Assembly (NCBI GenBank): GCA_005281725.1
Contig: SSBO01000001.1
Location: forward strand, 2,030,399-2,094,398
From: Wuchereria bancrofti
Lineage: Eukaryota > Nematoda > Chromadorea > Rhabditida > Onchocercidae
Length of the DNA stretch: 64,000 nucleotides
Direction of reading: 5' to 3'
The position numbers and the translations under genes are program-made. The notes below the pieces were generated by a model, which was given only the letters and a program-made list of their open reading frames with translations, was not told where the DNA came from and did no database searches. The number at the start of each line of letters is the position of its first letter. The stretch's first letter is position 1. Positions 11,862 to 23,500 of this stretch are shown piece after piece.

Positions 11862-12100
11862 AATGAGTAGATGAGTGAGTGAGGGACACAGAGAAAAAGA
11901 GAAGGATTGAAGTGATATAGAATAGGATGAGAAATGAATGAAGAGTGTAGATTCATTTCTTGTATATCTACACAAGCGAGAGAATGAAAGGAATAGAAAG
12001 AGATGGAAAGTGAATGAAAATGGTAGGAATAGGAAGAGGTAGGAAGTGAATGAGAATGATAAGAATAGAAAGAACGAAGAATAGAAAAGTGGGAAAACAA
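11862..12100. repeat. purine-rich low-complexity tract
   Basis: Imperfect tandem of GAGTGAGTGAG, AGAAAGAG and GAATGAGAATGATAAGAATAG units on the plus strand. Open frames across it on the minus strand are artefacts of the repeat. Confidence 0.8.
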
Positions 12101-12376
12101 AGAAATATAGGAATGAAATTTAAAACAATTACATAGAGAGTGAGAGGAATTTGGGAAATGCAATTTCACACGTTGTGTCATCCATGAATTCTTTTTGAAT
12201 TTGATGGAATCTGAAATTCATTGGTAGAATTAGGAAGGATGGGAAGGATATGGGTACGATAAATTTTGTATTAAATGTTGCAGTGATTGGATGAGTTTGT
12301 TAAAATTAAATTTCTCAAGTTAAAATTTCGATTTGTCCCATCAAAATTGCCTAATCTCACGTGACTTTAACAGCAG

Positions 12377-12415
12377 TTGCTGGTAATATAATTTAACAAA
12401 TTATATTACCAGCAA
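12377..12415. repeat. perfect 18-bp inverted repeat with 3-base loop
   Basis: Left arm 12377..12394 (TTGCTGGTAATATAATTT) and right arm 12398..12415 are exact reverse complements, separated by AAC. It lies about 470 bp before the dhx37 ATG. Confidence 0.95.
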
Positions 12416-12806
12416 AAGAGTAAGCTACTAAAAAATGTAAAGTTATTCTATTAGCTCCGTTACATGCATTTTCTTAACCTTATTGCCATTCCTAAGTAAT
12501 CAGTATTGACTATAAAGTAACTTAAAAAGCTTCACGTGATCTTCGAGCGGGATTTTTCATGATAAGCTTCAATGATAATTCAGTCCTACCTTCATATGAA
12601 TCTCCGAAAAAAAGAAGTGATAGTACCTAAGCGTTAAGCTTGCCACCGTCTCAGTTCCAGTTCAGTGCAATTTATCTAAGAACAGCATCCATGTTTGTGT
12701 CCGTAGCGAATCGATTGAGTTCATCACCCATCAGCCTGGCTCTCATGAGTTTGTCTGCTGATGTGGTTTTCTTTTTTCTTTTAAATTCCATTAACATATT
12801 TAACTG

Positions 12807-12817
12807 CGTTTTTACAG
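12807..12817 (+). promoter_or_regulatory. probable trans-splice acceptor of dhx37
   Basis: gcgtttttacag ends at 12817, 33 bases before the first ATG, and no coding exon is visible upstream. This fits SL addition followed by a short 5' UTR. Confidence 0.5.
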
Positions 12818-12850
12818 ATTCCTTATTTGGTGGTAGATATTGTTGCAAGA

Positions 12851-15800
12851 ATGAAGAAAATCGCACAGATTGCAGCTGAAAACGGATACGCTGGGTTGAG
12901 ACAAATGGAAATGAGCTCGGCTGATTATAATAATCCGGTCGATACAACTAATGCTCTTATATTACCGGTAAAAACCAAAGTAAGCTGAATTTTTGTCTTA
13001 ACAACCAAAATCTGGCTTAATTTTAGCTCGATTTAAGTAAAATAATCGACAAACCTTTTTTTTTTGAATTAAGCTTCGGCATTTGTATCAATAATTTCAT
13101 TCATAAATCTTTACTTAAGAAGAAAAAAGTAAAAAAAACAAGCGATAAAGTAACGAACCGGAAGAAAACTGAAGCAAGGAAAAGGCGTCTGGAAGAAGCG
13201 GAAGCTAAAATATCTAAAACTAAGCGGAAGAAGCTAATAAAAGTAATGGAAAGAAAGAAAAAGAAAGAATCAGTGAGAATTTACTATTGTTTGATATACA
13301 ATTTACTAAGATTGCCACAATTTTTGTGGAGAAGCTGTTCATATTTAAATCATTTTTTGCGAGTTTTTTTTTTCGGCCAATTCCTTTTTGTTGACAAATT
13401 TTCTCACTCGTATTTAAAAAAAATTTTAGATCTTTGCCGACTTTACAAATATTGTTGGTTTAATTTTACATTTTTCAGAAGGAATCACTCCTGGAAAGTT
13501 TGATGCAATACCAATTATCCACCGGGATAATGAGCAAACTTGCAGCAGAAGTTCATCCGAGGAAGTCTGAAAAGTATTAAATTTATTGGCAGTTTTTCTA
13601 CTCTTTCTTAGCCAAAAAATAAAATCTGATAAACCACCAGATTTTGGAACCAACCGTTTTTTTTATGTCCAAAACTTATTGAAAATTTTCGTAATCTTTA
13701 GACCAGAGGAAGATTTCGTCGCAAAGAAATTATCAAGTTTGGCGGGTCGTAAATGTAACCCTTTACCTGAACTGAAAAAACAACCAGTGCAAGAAAATTA
13801 TTACGAGACGGGAAGTGAAAGCGAAGATGATGTTTCGCTTATGGAGAAGGTTATATTTCTTTTCATAAAACTGACGTAGCTATGTTTGTTTTTGTCGAAG
13901 TTACATGGTATTATTTGTAGATGTAAATGCTCTGTAACATAACTGTGTTACAAATGCCAACTTTATGAAAATACTGTTTGTTTTAACTGTTGAATTTTTT
14001 CCAGGTAACAACAGTTAACGCAGAATCATCAATATTCACCACATGCGACAAAGATACGGTAGAGAAACAAGTTGTGAATAGTGGGGATAGAAAGCAGGAA
14101 AGTTTAGCAAACCGAAATACTGAAGAGAACAAAATGAAGATCAAAGACAATGAAGGTATGCACTTAATGGGTGCAATTTTCTTTAAATCTAACTTTCTTA
14201 TGTTTAGTAATACTTTTTTTGAGTTCGTTTTATGGAAACTTCAGATTCATTTATGTATAGTTTTTTTCTTGTGTTTTTCAATTTAAAATTTATAGAACCA
14301 AGTACTTCGGAACTTGACGTTGCAAATCTGCCAGTTAAAATATTCGTTAGGAATAAAATGTCAGTATTGGAAGATGCACGGGAAAGCAGCTTTGTTCCTG
14401 TTCATCGCAACGAAAATGTTGAAGCACAACGATCAAAGCTGCCTATATATGCTGAAGAACAGATCATTATGGAAGCTATAAATGATAATTGCGTATGTTT
14501 GTCAATAATTTGCAAATAGAATGTGGATAATTAAATTGATTAAACTGTAGATATATAGAGTAATAAAATCATTAAGAAAACTGAAAATTCCAAGATTCAA
14601 AGATGGTTTATCGTTTGTATTCTTTGGATTGCTTGAAAATTCATAGAAATAGGAAATTTGCAATTTTATCATTTCCAATATCAGGCAACAATAATTTGCG
14701 GTGAAACCGGTTCTGGAAAAACAACGCAACTGCCTCAGTTTTTGTATGAAGCTGGTTATACCCGTGATGGTAAATTGATAGGAATTACTGAACCTCGACG
14801 CGTGGCCGCTATAAGTATGGCAGCACGCGTAGCACATGAAATGAATCTACCAAATGCAGTGTCATATCAGGTATGATTTGCAAGTTTATATGTATTACAT
14901 CAAATAGTTTTCTAAAGGAAGAATTAAAGTTGAATTTGTCTGAGGAATTGTTAACCATTGTTGGGTTGTGGGGTTTGTTTGTGTTTCGCATTTCAAGTAA
15001 ATTTCCTTTTTGTCAACCAGTTAAAATACTTAGATTCTTCTAAGATTAGAATCTTAAAATAACTAGCAATTAAGGGAACTTCATTTTGTACATCTACCTC
15101 ATGAATGGCGGCAAAGGTTGATAATTCTAATCATTGATGATAAATTGTAAGACTGGTGTTGCAGATAAAATATGAGGGTAATCGGTCAGCCGAAACATCC
15201 ATTCTTTTCATGACGGATGGCGTCTTAATGAAAGAAATGCAAAAAGATGTGATGCTTTCAGCTTATTCTGTTATTATAATCGGTAAGCTACTATTTAAAT
15301 AATAGGAGATTTTTGAAATTAAAAGAAAATTTTCATTTCTGATTAATTCAGTTTTATTTCGTTATAATTATATGTTAATGTGGAAGGATTTTTTAGACGA
15401 AGCACATGAACGATCAATGTACAGTGATGTGCTCATTGGTTTATTGACACGAATAGCACCATACCGCTCCCGTGCAGGCTCACCGTTAAAGCTTATTATC
15501 ATGAGCGCAACCTTACGTCTGGATGATTTTAAAAACAAAAGGTACTTGGCGATTTGCTTACTTTTCGTGTTTTTTTTTTTTTTTTTCAAGCATCTACAAC
15601 TTTTCCTTATACGTATTTGTTTCAGTACTTACTATTGCATGCATCAGCTTATATTTTATCTTTCAATCATCTTTGTTTTAGGCTGTTTCCCGTATCGCTT
15701 CCACCTGTACTGAGCATTGATGCAAGGCAATATCCTGTATCTGTTCATTTTGAAAAGCGCACACCAGAAAATTATCTCGTTGCAGCGTTTCATAAAATAT

Positions 15801-18800
15801 GTAGGATTCATGAAAAGAAAGGTCCTGGGACGATATTGGTTTTCCTTTCTGGAAAATTAGAGGTATTGCTTCTGATATTGCAGAGAAATTTTAATGATTT
15901 CCTCAGCTATTTCTATCGGATTTATTTTAAGTATGATATTGCTTAGTTTATTATCAGCATTTATTGTAGGTTATGGCCCTGTTAAAATGGCTTGTGGAAC
16001 GCTATGCGATTAGGTATCTTTTTTACAGCGACGAAATATTTTTATTACATTTGCATTAAAAGCAACTTTTTAAATGTTCTTTGAGAGAAATTAAGAATTG
16101 ATTTCACCAGAATATTCATTTAATCTCTCAAAATATTTACCTAAGTTAGTGTTCTTTTATCATTGAGGCAGAAAAGCTGCGAAAAAAAGAAAAGGAGAGA
16201 TGGTAGAAAAAAACTGAAGCAAAATCAATTGGAACTAGAGAAGACAGTTTCGAGTAAATTAAAAAAAACCGAAAAATCTGCAGATGAAGATTTAGCAGAG
16301 GATAGGTTTGCTGATGCTGACAATTTGGATTGTGGCGATTCCGACTCTGAAATAAATGAAGTCGTAAGTTGTAAACCAAAAAAAATTTCATGAAACAATG
16401 AGTGAGTTCTAACACCAACTTTATCAGTTTAAGTTTATAGTTTCCATTTGTGCGAACTGATCTTTTTCTTTAGATTCTTCATCCCGAAGTTTCACGTCTA
16501 CCAAGCTCATCAGTTCCTCCTCTTTTCTGCCTACCGCTTTATTCTCTGCTACCCAGTAAAAAACAGCAACGGATCTTTGAACCGGTTCCAGATGGTCACC
16601 GGTTTGTTTTCCTACATTATCTCAATTATCGTTTAAATATTCCAATGAATTTTTTGTACATAGCTTTTCCTATTTTAGCCTATATCATCACTTTTTTCTT
16701 ACTTATGCTTCTGATGCTTGTTAACTTGGGTATATTGCAGGATGTGCGTAATTGCAACGAACGTAGCAGAAACATCGCTAACTATTCCCGCTGTTCGATA
16801 TGTTGTCGATAGTGGTCGTGAAAAAAGACGTCATTATGATCCGGTAACTGGTGTTTCTCAATTTCTTGTAAGCTGGATTTCGCAGGCATCAGCTGATCAG
16901 AGGGCTGGACGTGCCGGACGTGTTCAACCTGGTGAAGTCTATAGGTATCATTGTTTAAGTTGTCTCTTTTTTTTAAATATTTTTGAAACATATGTTGTCT
17001 ACCACAGCAATCTATTTCTAAAGGGAGAGTGGAGGGGGAGGGGTTTCTAAAGGGTACGCCTGTTCTAAGCATTCTGTGTTATATTATCTGTTAGAAATGG
17101 ATGGGACAGAAAAAGAACATGTCGACTTCTCTTGATGTCCCCTAATTTTGCGATATTAAACATTTGATTTATATGAGAAACTGAGCACTTTTTTTTGCTT
17201 TTTTGCTTGCTCGTCCAGGAATCATAAGTGCAACCACTGACTCAATCTCAAATTCTTGTGTTGAAAGACATTTTTTTTATCGCATACCTAAGACATCGAA
17301 TTTCAGGTTATACTCTTCAATGGTTTATTCGGATTTCGAGAAATTTAGTCCTCCAGAAATACTGACTAAACCGGTTGACCAACTTGTACTTCATCTGAAG
17401 TCTATGAACATCGTCAAGGTTGTTGCTTTAAATTTAACATTTCTTTTCAGAGTTTAATACATTAATCTCGAAAAAACACTTTTTAATCTTATATTTGAGG
17501 TTGCGAATTTCCCTTTTCCAACATTACCCGATGAAGATTCACTGGAAGAAGCTGAAAAGCGTTTAATCCGTTTGGGTGCCTTACAAGTAACGGTAAAGAA
17601 TAACGTGGTTGGTTTGTACAATGCTTTTTTTATTATATATATACATATAGGTCTTTTTTATTCTGTTAATTTACAGTAAAGAATAATCTGCCACATTGCA
17701 GCGATATTTTATTGGCTATATGTATACGTTTACTGATCTCATTTCCTGTGCAAAAGTTTGATATCATAATTTAGGCAAATTCAAGTGCTTATCTATCGAT
17801 CATTTCTCATTTCCCTTACCTGCAGTGTTGTTTTACCTAATGTAAGCCGATTTTTGAATATTATTTTAGAAAGAAGCACGAATTAGTTTTCTTGGAAAAA
17901 CATTATCTATTTTCCCATTGGCTCCATCCTTTGCAAAGATACTTGTGATGGCGAATCAGCATTCTCTGTTGACTCATGCTTGTTGTTTGGTTGCTGCATT
18001 ATCAGTTCGAGAACCACTAATTCCTCTTTATTCATTGAGGTTACTTTGTTATGTAATCTGTAGAATACAGAAAATTGCAGTATTTCTATTCTGTTAATTT
18101 ACTTTCTGTTAATTTTCTCTTTTCTGCTAATTTTATTCTGTTAATTCACTCAAACATTTTTCTAATTTTAAAGAAGTCTTTTTGTTTCAGAGGTGGAAGT
18201 GTTGAAGAAACACAAGCCTTGATGCTTGAGGCATTGAAGCAAAGGCGATCGTGGTGCCCACCTGGACAAGCCCGGAATTTTGGCGATCTTACTGTCATCT
18301 TACGAGCCATATTGAATGCTGAAGCATTAGAAGTTAGTAATTCGTTTTGTGTATGCATGTAAGTATCTATGTGCATATGTGCGTTGGATCTTTTTTCACT
18401 ACAAAAAAGATTCAATATGCTTATTTCATATCAAGAAGCATTTTTAGGGATCTGAAGAGGAATGTCATCGATTGGGAGTTCGTCATAAAGCGCTTATTGA
18501 AATTCGAAAATTACGTCAGCAGCTAGCCAAAATTATCAACTCAAAGTGTCCACAAGATAAGGTGTTTACAGTAAATCTTGCTATGAAGTCTCCCAATGAT
18601 AAAGAAATGTTAATGTTAAGGTTAGAGAAGTCAATTCATTGAAATATTTTGATTTTTTACTTTATATTTAATTGAAAACTGATTTTTAAATCAGTGTGAA
18701 ATTATTTCTTCCCTTAATTTTGATTATTCAATCGAAATTTTTTCCCTGTCAGGCAGATCGTGACTGCTTCGCTTACTGATAATATAGCCAGAAGAGTGGA

Positions 18801-19862
18801 TCCAATGGCGACAGAGAGTGTTCCCAAAGGTGCATATCAATCTCAAAAATTAAAGGTTTGACTTGTCCATCACGCTTTATTCATTATACTCAGGTTTTGG
18901 AAGTACTTCCAAGTACATCGGCTGTTTATAGGATTACATTTACATCGATCCAAGTTCTATATTATTCAAAGATGAACCAGATTGGGTATTATATCAAGAA
19001 ATCGTAGAGGTTTGTTGTCGAATTTACTTGCCATAAAGAGGAAAAGTGGGGTAATTAATTGTTTTAAAGTTCATTTGCAATGATGGATCATTTTCTTTTC
19101 ACATTTATATTTGATTTTATTTGAAATTTTATATTTATCAATATTAGTTTAATTTGCAGCGGAAAGACAAAAAATATATGCAGAATGTGATTTGTGTTGA
19201 GGAAAATTGGTTACCTCGTTTGGCAAATACTTACTGCCACTTCACGCCAGTGAAAGGAGCTGAGCCACGGTAATGAAGAGTTTTTCAGTAGTGGATCATC
19301 TAGTGATAAGTTTCGGAAATTTTGAAGCTAAGAATTTCATTTGTATCATGGTTGAAAAATCTCGAATTTTCAGATATGATCCAGCTACAGATACTGTCCT
19401 TATTTTCATGGATGGAACGTTCAGCGATATGCATTGGTCTTTAGGCAGAGTTGAACAACCGTTACCCGTTGATATCAATCTGTATCGTTATTTTGCACAA
19501 TTCTTTCTCGATGGTTCAATTTGTCCACCTTTGGCGGCTTACACTGACAAGCTTCTACTCTCACCAAGTACAATGACGAAACCATGGGCAAAATTACAGA
19601 TGCGGACGGAGAAACTGCTAAATGCATTGATTGAATATGAAGTAGGAACATCATTAATTTCATAAATTTGAATTCTAGTGACAGTTTTTAAAAAAATGAA
19701 TTAATTTACCAGAGCTATTGTTGTATCTTTTTTCAGGTAATAAGCCGAACACGTTTATTGGAAGTCTGGAAGAATAGAAGTGAATATCTTTTGGATGAAT
19801 ACCTCGAGTGGCTTCCACAATTTCTGCATGAAAAAGTTCAGATGAATTGGCCGCCGAACTGA
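12851..19862 (+). CDS. dhx37: DEAH-box RNA helicase DHX37 (C. elegans RHA-2, yeast Dhr1)
   Basis: 24 exons, 1149 residues (human 1157): 12851-12979, 13120-13272, 13479-13573, 13702-13849, 14005-14155, 14296-14492, 14685-14870, 15165-15282, 15397-15541, 15682-15862, 15970-16013, 16168-16363, 16474-16601, 16741-16944, 17307-17418, 17500-17592, 17870-18039, 18191-18332, 18448-18620, 18753-18855, 18932-19009, 19160-19269, 19374-19641, 19737-19862. All phases agree. It has a basic N-terminus with [14 protein letters not shown] as in DHX37; Walker [19 protein letters not shown]; motif IV ILVFLSG; motif [13 protein letters not shown]; motif [10 protein letters not shown]; then the ratchet and OB-fold regions to WPPN. 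DHX37/Dhr1 removes U3 snoRNA from pre-40S particles in the nucleolus. Exon 12 encodes a charged, low-complexity insert. Exon 12's acceptor (attgag) and exon 16's donor (17592 or 17586) are the least sure. Confidence 0.95.
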
Positions 19863-20573
19863 ATATTAAATTTTGAAAGATTGGTACCTATAGTTCATTT
19901 AATATTTTATTTGTTTTTTGAGAAAATATTCTATGATTAATTTAAATGTTGTTTATATTTCTCTTCGATTGTACAAGGCTGGGAAAGTAATCGTTTTACA
20001 TTTGTCTCATTCTAATATCGCACACATTTTCATCAATAATATTTCGTTTATGAACTGTTTTGCTCCAAGTTTTTTAAATTTCTTTATTTTGAAGATTTTT
20101 TTTGCTAGTCATTTACAAGTAATGATTGGCAACTAGGCTTTTTTTTGCCGAATGTTGTCTAATTTTGAATAGCGGTGTATTTTGAACTGGAAAAATTTGT
20201 TATTGTTGTTAGTGTATATGATTTTGTTGTTCGTTAAAATTAAAATAAAAGTTAATATATTTAACCAGTTTATTTGTTATCAGTGCTTTGTAACATTTGT
20301 TGAAATTTTTCTGAATTAGAATTTCTGATATTTAAATAATAGGAAAAGATGGCCATTTAGGGCTTCACATACTACTACCCAAACCATTAATTCTTACAAG
20401 GATTGCCAAATAATAGTGATAAAGAATGTGCTGTATTTTGTATGATTATACGATATTGATAAATTAATTTAGGTTATGAAATTGTTCTGGAGGCTTTTTT
20501 GAAAAGGATACATTTTAGAGTGTGCCTGTGCAAGTTTTTTCATAAGTCTAATCCTTTATTGCGATTTCAGACA
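19863..20573 (+). other. spacer between dhx37 and ascc2
   Basis: About 710 bp. AATAAA at 20244..20249 is a candidate polyadenylation signal for dhx37. A TTTCAG acceptor ends at 20570, three bases before the ascc2 ATG, so ascc2 is probably trans-spliced and may be co-transcribed with dhx37. Confidence 0.5.
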
Positions 20574-23500
20574 ATGGTTGTATTAGCACTTCTTGAAATT
20601 GGTACGAATATTGATAAGTGGATCAGTGATTGGAGATATGGTATAGAATCGTTGAATGATATTTTATCATTATCGGAATCAGCTCTAAGGAACAGATTAT
20701 CTAATGATCCACAAATTTTAGAGCTTGTCGACAACTTCCTTTATATTTTCCCAAAGTACTTTGTTGTCATTCATTCTTTGTTTTTTCCTTGAAAGGAATT
20801 ACTTTTCTACTAAATCTTATTGCATGTTTAGAATTCAGTGTTGAAGTCAGTATTCTAAAACCCGCTCTTTAAAAGTCAACTTTTGTAACTATCGGATATT
20901 TTTTCTTTTTATATTTGCTGACCTCGATAGTTTCAGGAATTGGCGAAAAGATGAAGCGTTAAGCGTGGTATTGAATAAAAGTGGGCAATTGGATCGTGGA
21001 GAAGAAATTCATGCCGTAATTGTTGAGATGTACCAAAAAATTTTGATGCTTTTCCTGAAGTTTGCTAGAGATATTTGGAAGCAGGTGTCCATATTTTTTC
21101 TGCTTTTTTAACCTTTTCTTCCAAAATCGAATGATTATTAACATGAGGAGTGACGTGGCTATAATTAGATACAAGTTTTTCTTGAAGGAAATAGTAAGTG
21201 TTCCTACGAATCCTTCTAATAACAGTTGTGAATTTTAACTGTTTATTTTTGCAAAAGAAAATGAAGTAGTTTTAACAGTCATTTATTAATAGCATTTATT
21301 CACTCTTCAATCACACATTATCAATATTTAGTTCATTGACGAACAAAGCCAACAAAAAAGTTCTTTCTTCGATTTAAATCGACTGTTCCGTGCAATTGTA
21401 ATATTTAAAACCTCAAATCAAAGTGCTGTCGGGAATATCGTAACACAAGCATTTGGTGCAAGGCAGTTCACAGAAGAGGATATTGAAACATTTATCAAAA
21501 CTATGGAACGGGTAATTTTTTTAATTTTAAAGCCTATCTTTGCCCTTTATAATATCTGTGGAGTCGGGAATATTTGATTTGTTAATGCTTTGCAGTAAAA
21601 TACAAGTAAAAATGCTTCTGATCATTATCATTATTTCCGGTTATCGATATTGAATTTCATCAATATTTTAGGAATTGATTGACTACAGCAATGATATTGC
21701 ATTTTCTAGAAATAGTATCAATAAAATGGAGTCGTTTTTGGAGAAATGTTTAATAAATTTTGAGGGATTAACAGCTATTTCATCGCTGTTGTTTAATCAT
21801 CATGAATCACAAGCAACTTTATGTAGTTTCTTGAATAGGTATGTTTCTTTCGTTTATTTGCATATTTCATTATTGAATGTGTTCGTTTCAACCTTTAACT
21901 TGGATTTCAAGCAGTTTTGCTTTCTTATCAAGTTTTTACGGCGAAGTCTTAAGCTAGGATTTTTATCGATTAATCATAAAGTTTAATTAATAATTTCATT
22001 GAAAAATTGTTATGACATTGAAGAAAATGTATGATATGTTAATTCAGCTTAGCTCTTTTCGTGGAGAATTTGGATGAACATTATTGCATGGAGCAGATAA
22101 TGAATATATCAGCAGATTTGCTAGGAACATTTAGGTAAATTCATTACTATTATCATTTCCTAATTAACAAACTGAAAAAATTACATTGTTGAGCGCACCT
22201 TAAATCTCTTCCAGAAAAACTTTTTTTTTCGAAAATTTGATATGTTGCTTCTAATATTTGGTCCATCTTTATTTGAAATTTCAGGATATTGCTAATATTG
22301 GTAGATAACGTGATAGCTTCAGCGTATGCTCTTTTTCATGCTTTAATTGACTGTCTTACTTCAATCGATGAATTATATACTGTTATTGTTAACTGCTTGC
22401 AATATAAAAGGTTTCACATTTCAAATGTTTAACTTTGCAGTAAACTCTAATGAACTAACTGATATTTTTATTTACTGTTCCCTCCTTTTCGTCCTTTTCT
22501 GAAAGAAGAAAACTCTATTTGTTTTAGTGCATTTTTATGTTTCCTTAATACTTTTTAAAATATATTTCTTTTGGAATAAGGAAAATTATTCGAAATCAAT
22601 TTTATGAAATTACATCAATAGTTGCTGCAGTACCTATGAATCTATGGTGGCGTGACCTATATACTTCATAAATGAGCATTACAAATGAACTCATAATTTG
22701 CATGTTTTAACAAACTTTATTTCCATATTTTTAAAATTTATTTCCCGGATATTTAAAATCTTCAACTATTCTTTTCAGGTTTATTTTTTACTACAGTATT
22801 ATTTATCCAATCGACGAGATTCTCAATCGATGCGATGAAGAACAGAGGATTTATGTAAATACTAGCCTTGAATGTATCAGAGAGAATTGTACCACAGATG
22901 TTTTGAAACAGTTGAAAAAACGTGGTTTGCTTGTTGTAAGTTATTAATTGTTATTTATTTATTTACTTGATCATTTAGCTTTTCTGGATGTATTACGTGT
23001 CCTGTATTGCTGTAATTATTTTCTGCACTGCCTGTAATACGTAATCTTACGGTGTTGAACAGCTGAAGAAAAAGTGAAAATTAAATTTATACGAATTCTT
23101 TTTAAGATAAGATTAATCTACAAATTCCGTTCATCATTTTTACTAATATTGCTTGTTTTATGAAGAGAGTATATCAAGAAGAAAGTCGTGGAAAATTGCT
23201 TTGATTTGCAGGGCCTTGGATCATCGGCTAATCAGGAAGTGCAGAGTAAAATCGATTATCTGGCCGAACTTCTGCCCCATTTCTCTCCCCAATTTATTCA
23301 TGTTAATTTGAATTTTATCATAAAAAGTTTATTTTGAATTTTATTATGAAAAGTTTGCCTGAAAAAAAATATATTTTTTTTGAAAAATAATTTTAGGAAC
23401 TGTTTGATTGAGGATTTGTCTGATATATGCTGTGACTTACTTTAGTATTAGTTCCATTTAGGATATGATAGACTTTTCATGGTTAGAATTTTTACGAGAT

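Larger units (their letters stand above)
11013..12815. other. divergent intergenic region between mev-1 and dhx37
   Basis: About 1.8 kb separating two divergently transcribed genes, so it should contain both promoters. It contains a purine-rich GAATAGAAAG-type repeat tract (about 11862-12100), a perfect 18-bp hairpin (12377-12415), and a GC-richer stretch at 12640-12800 whose minus strand is open and lysine-rich. No gene can be called with confidence. Confidence 0.5.

Noticed and set aside
11846..12181. 111-codon minus ORF rich in Ser, His, Tyr, Phe
   Set aside because: Direct product of the purine-rich repeat read on the opposite strand.
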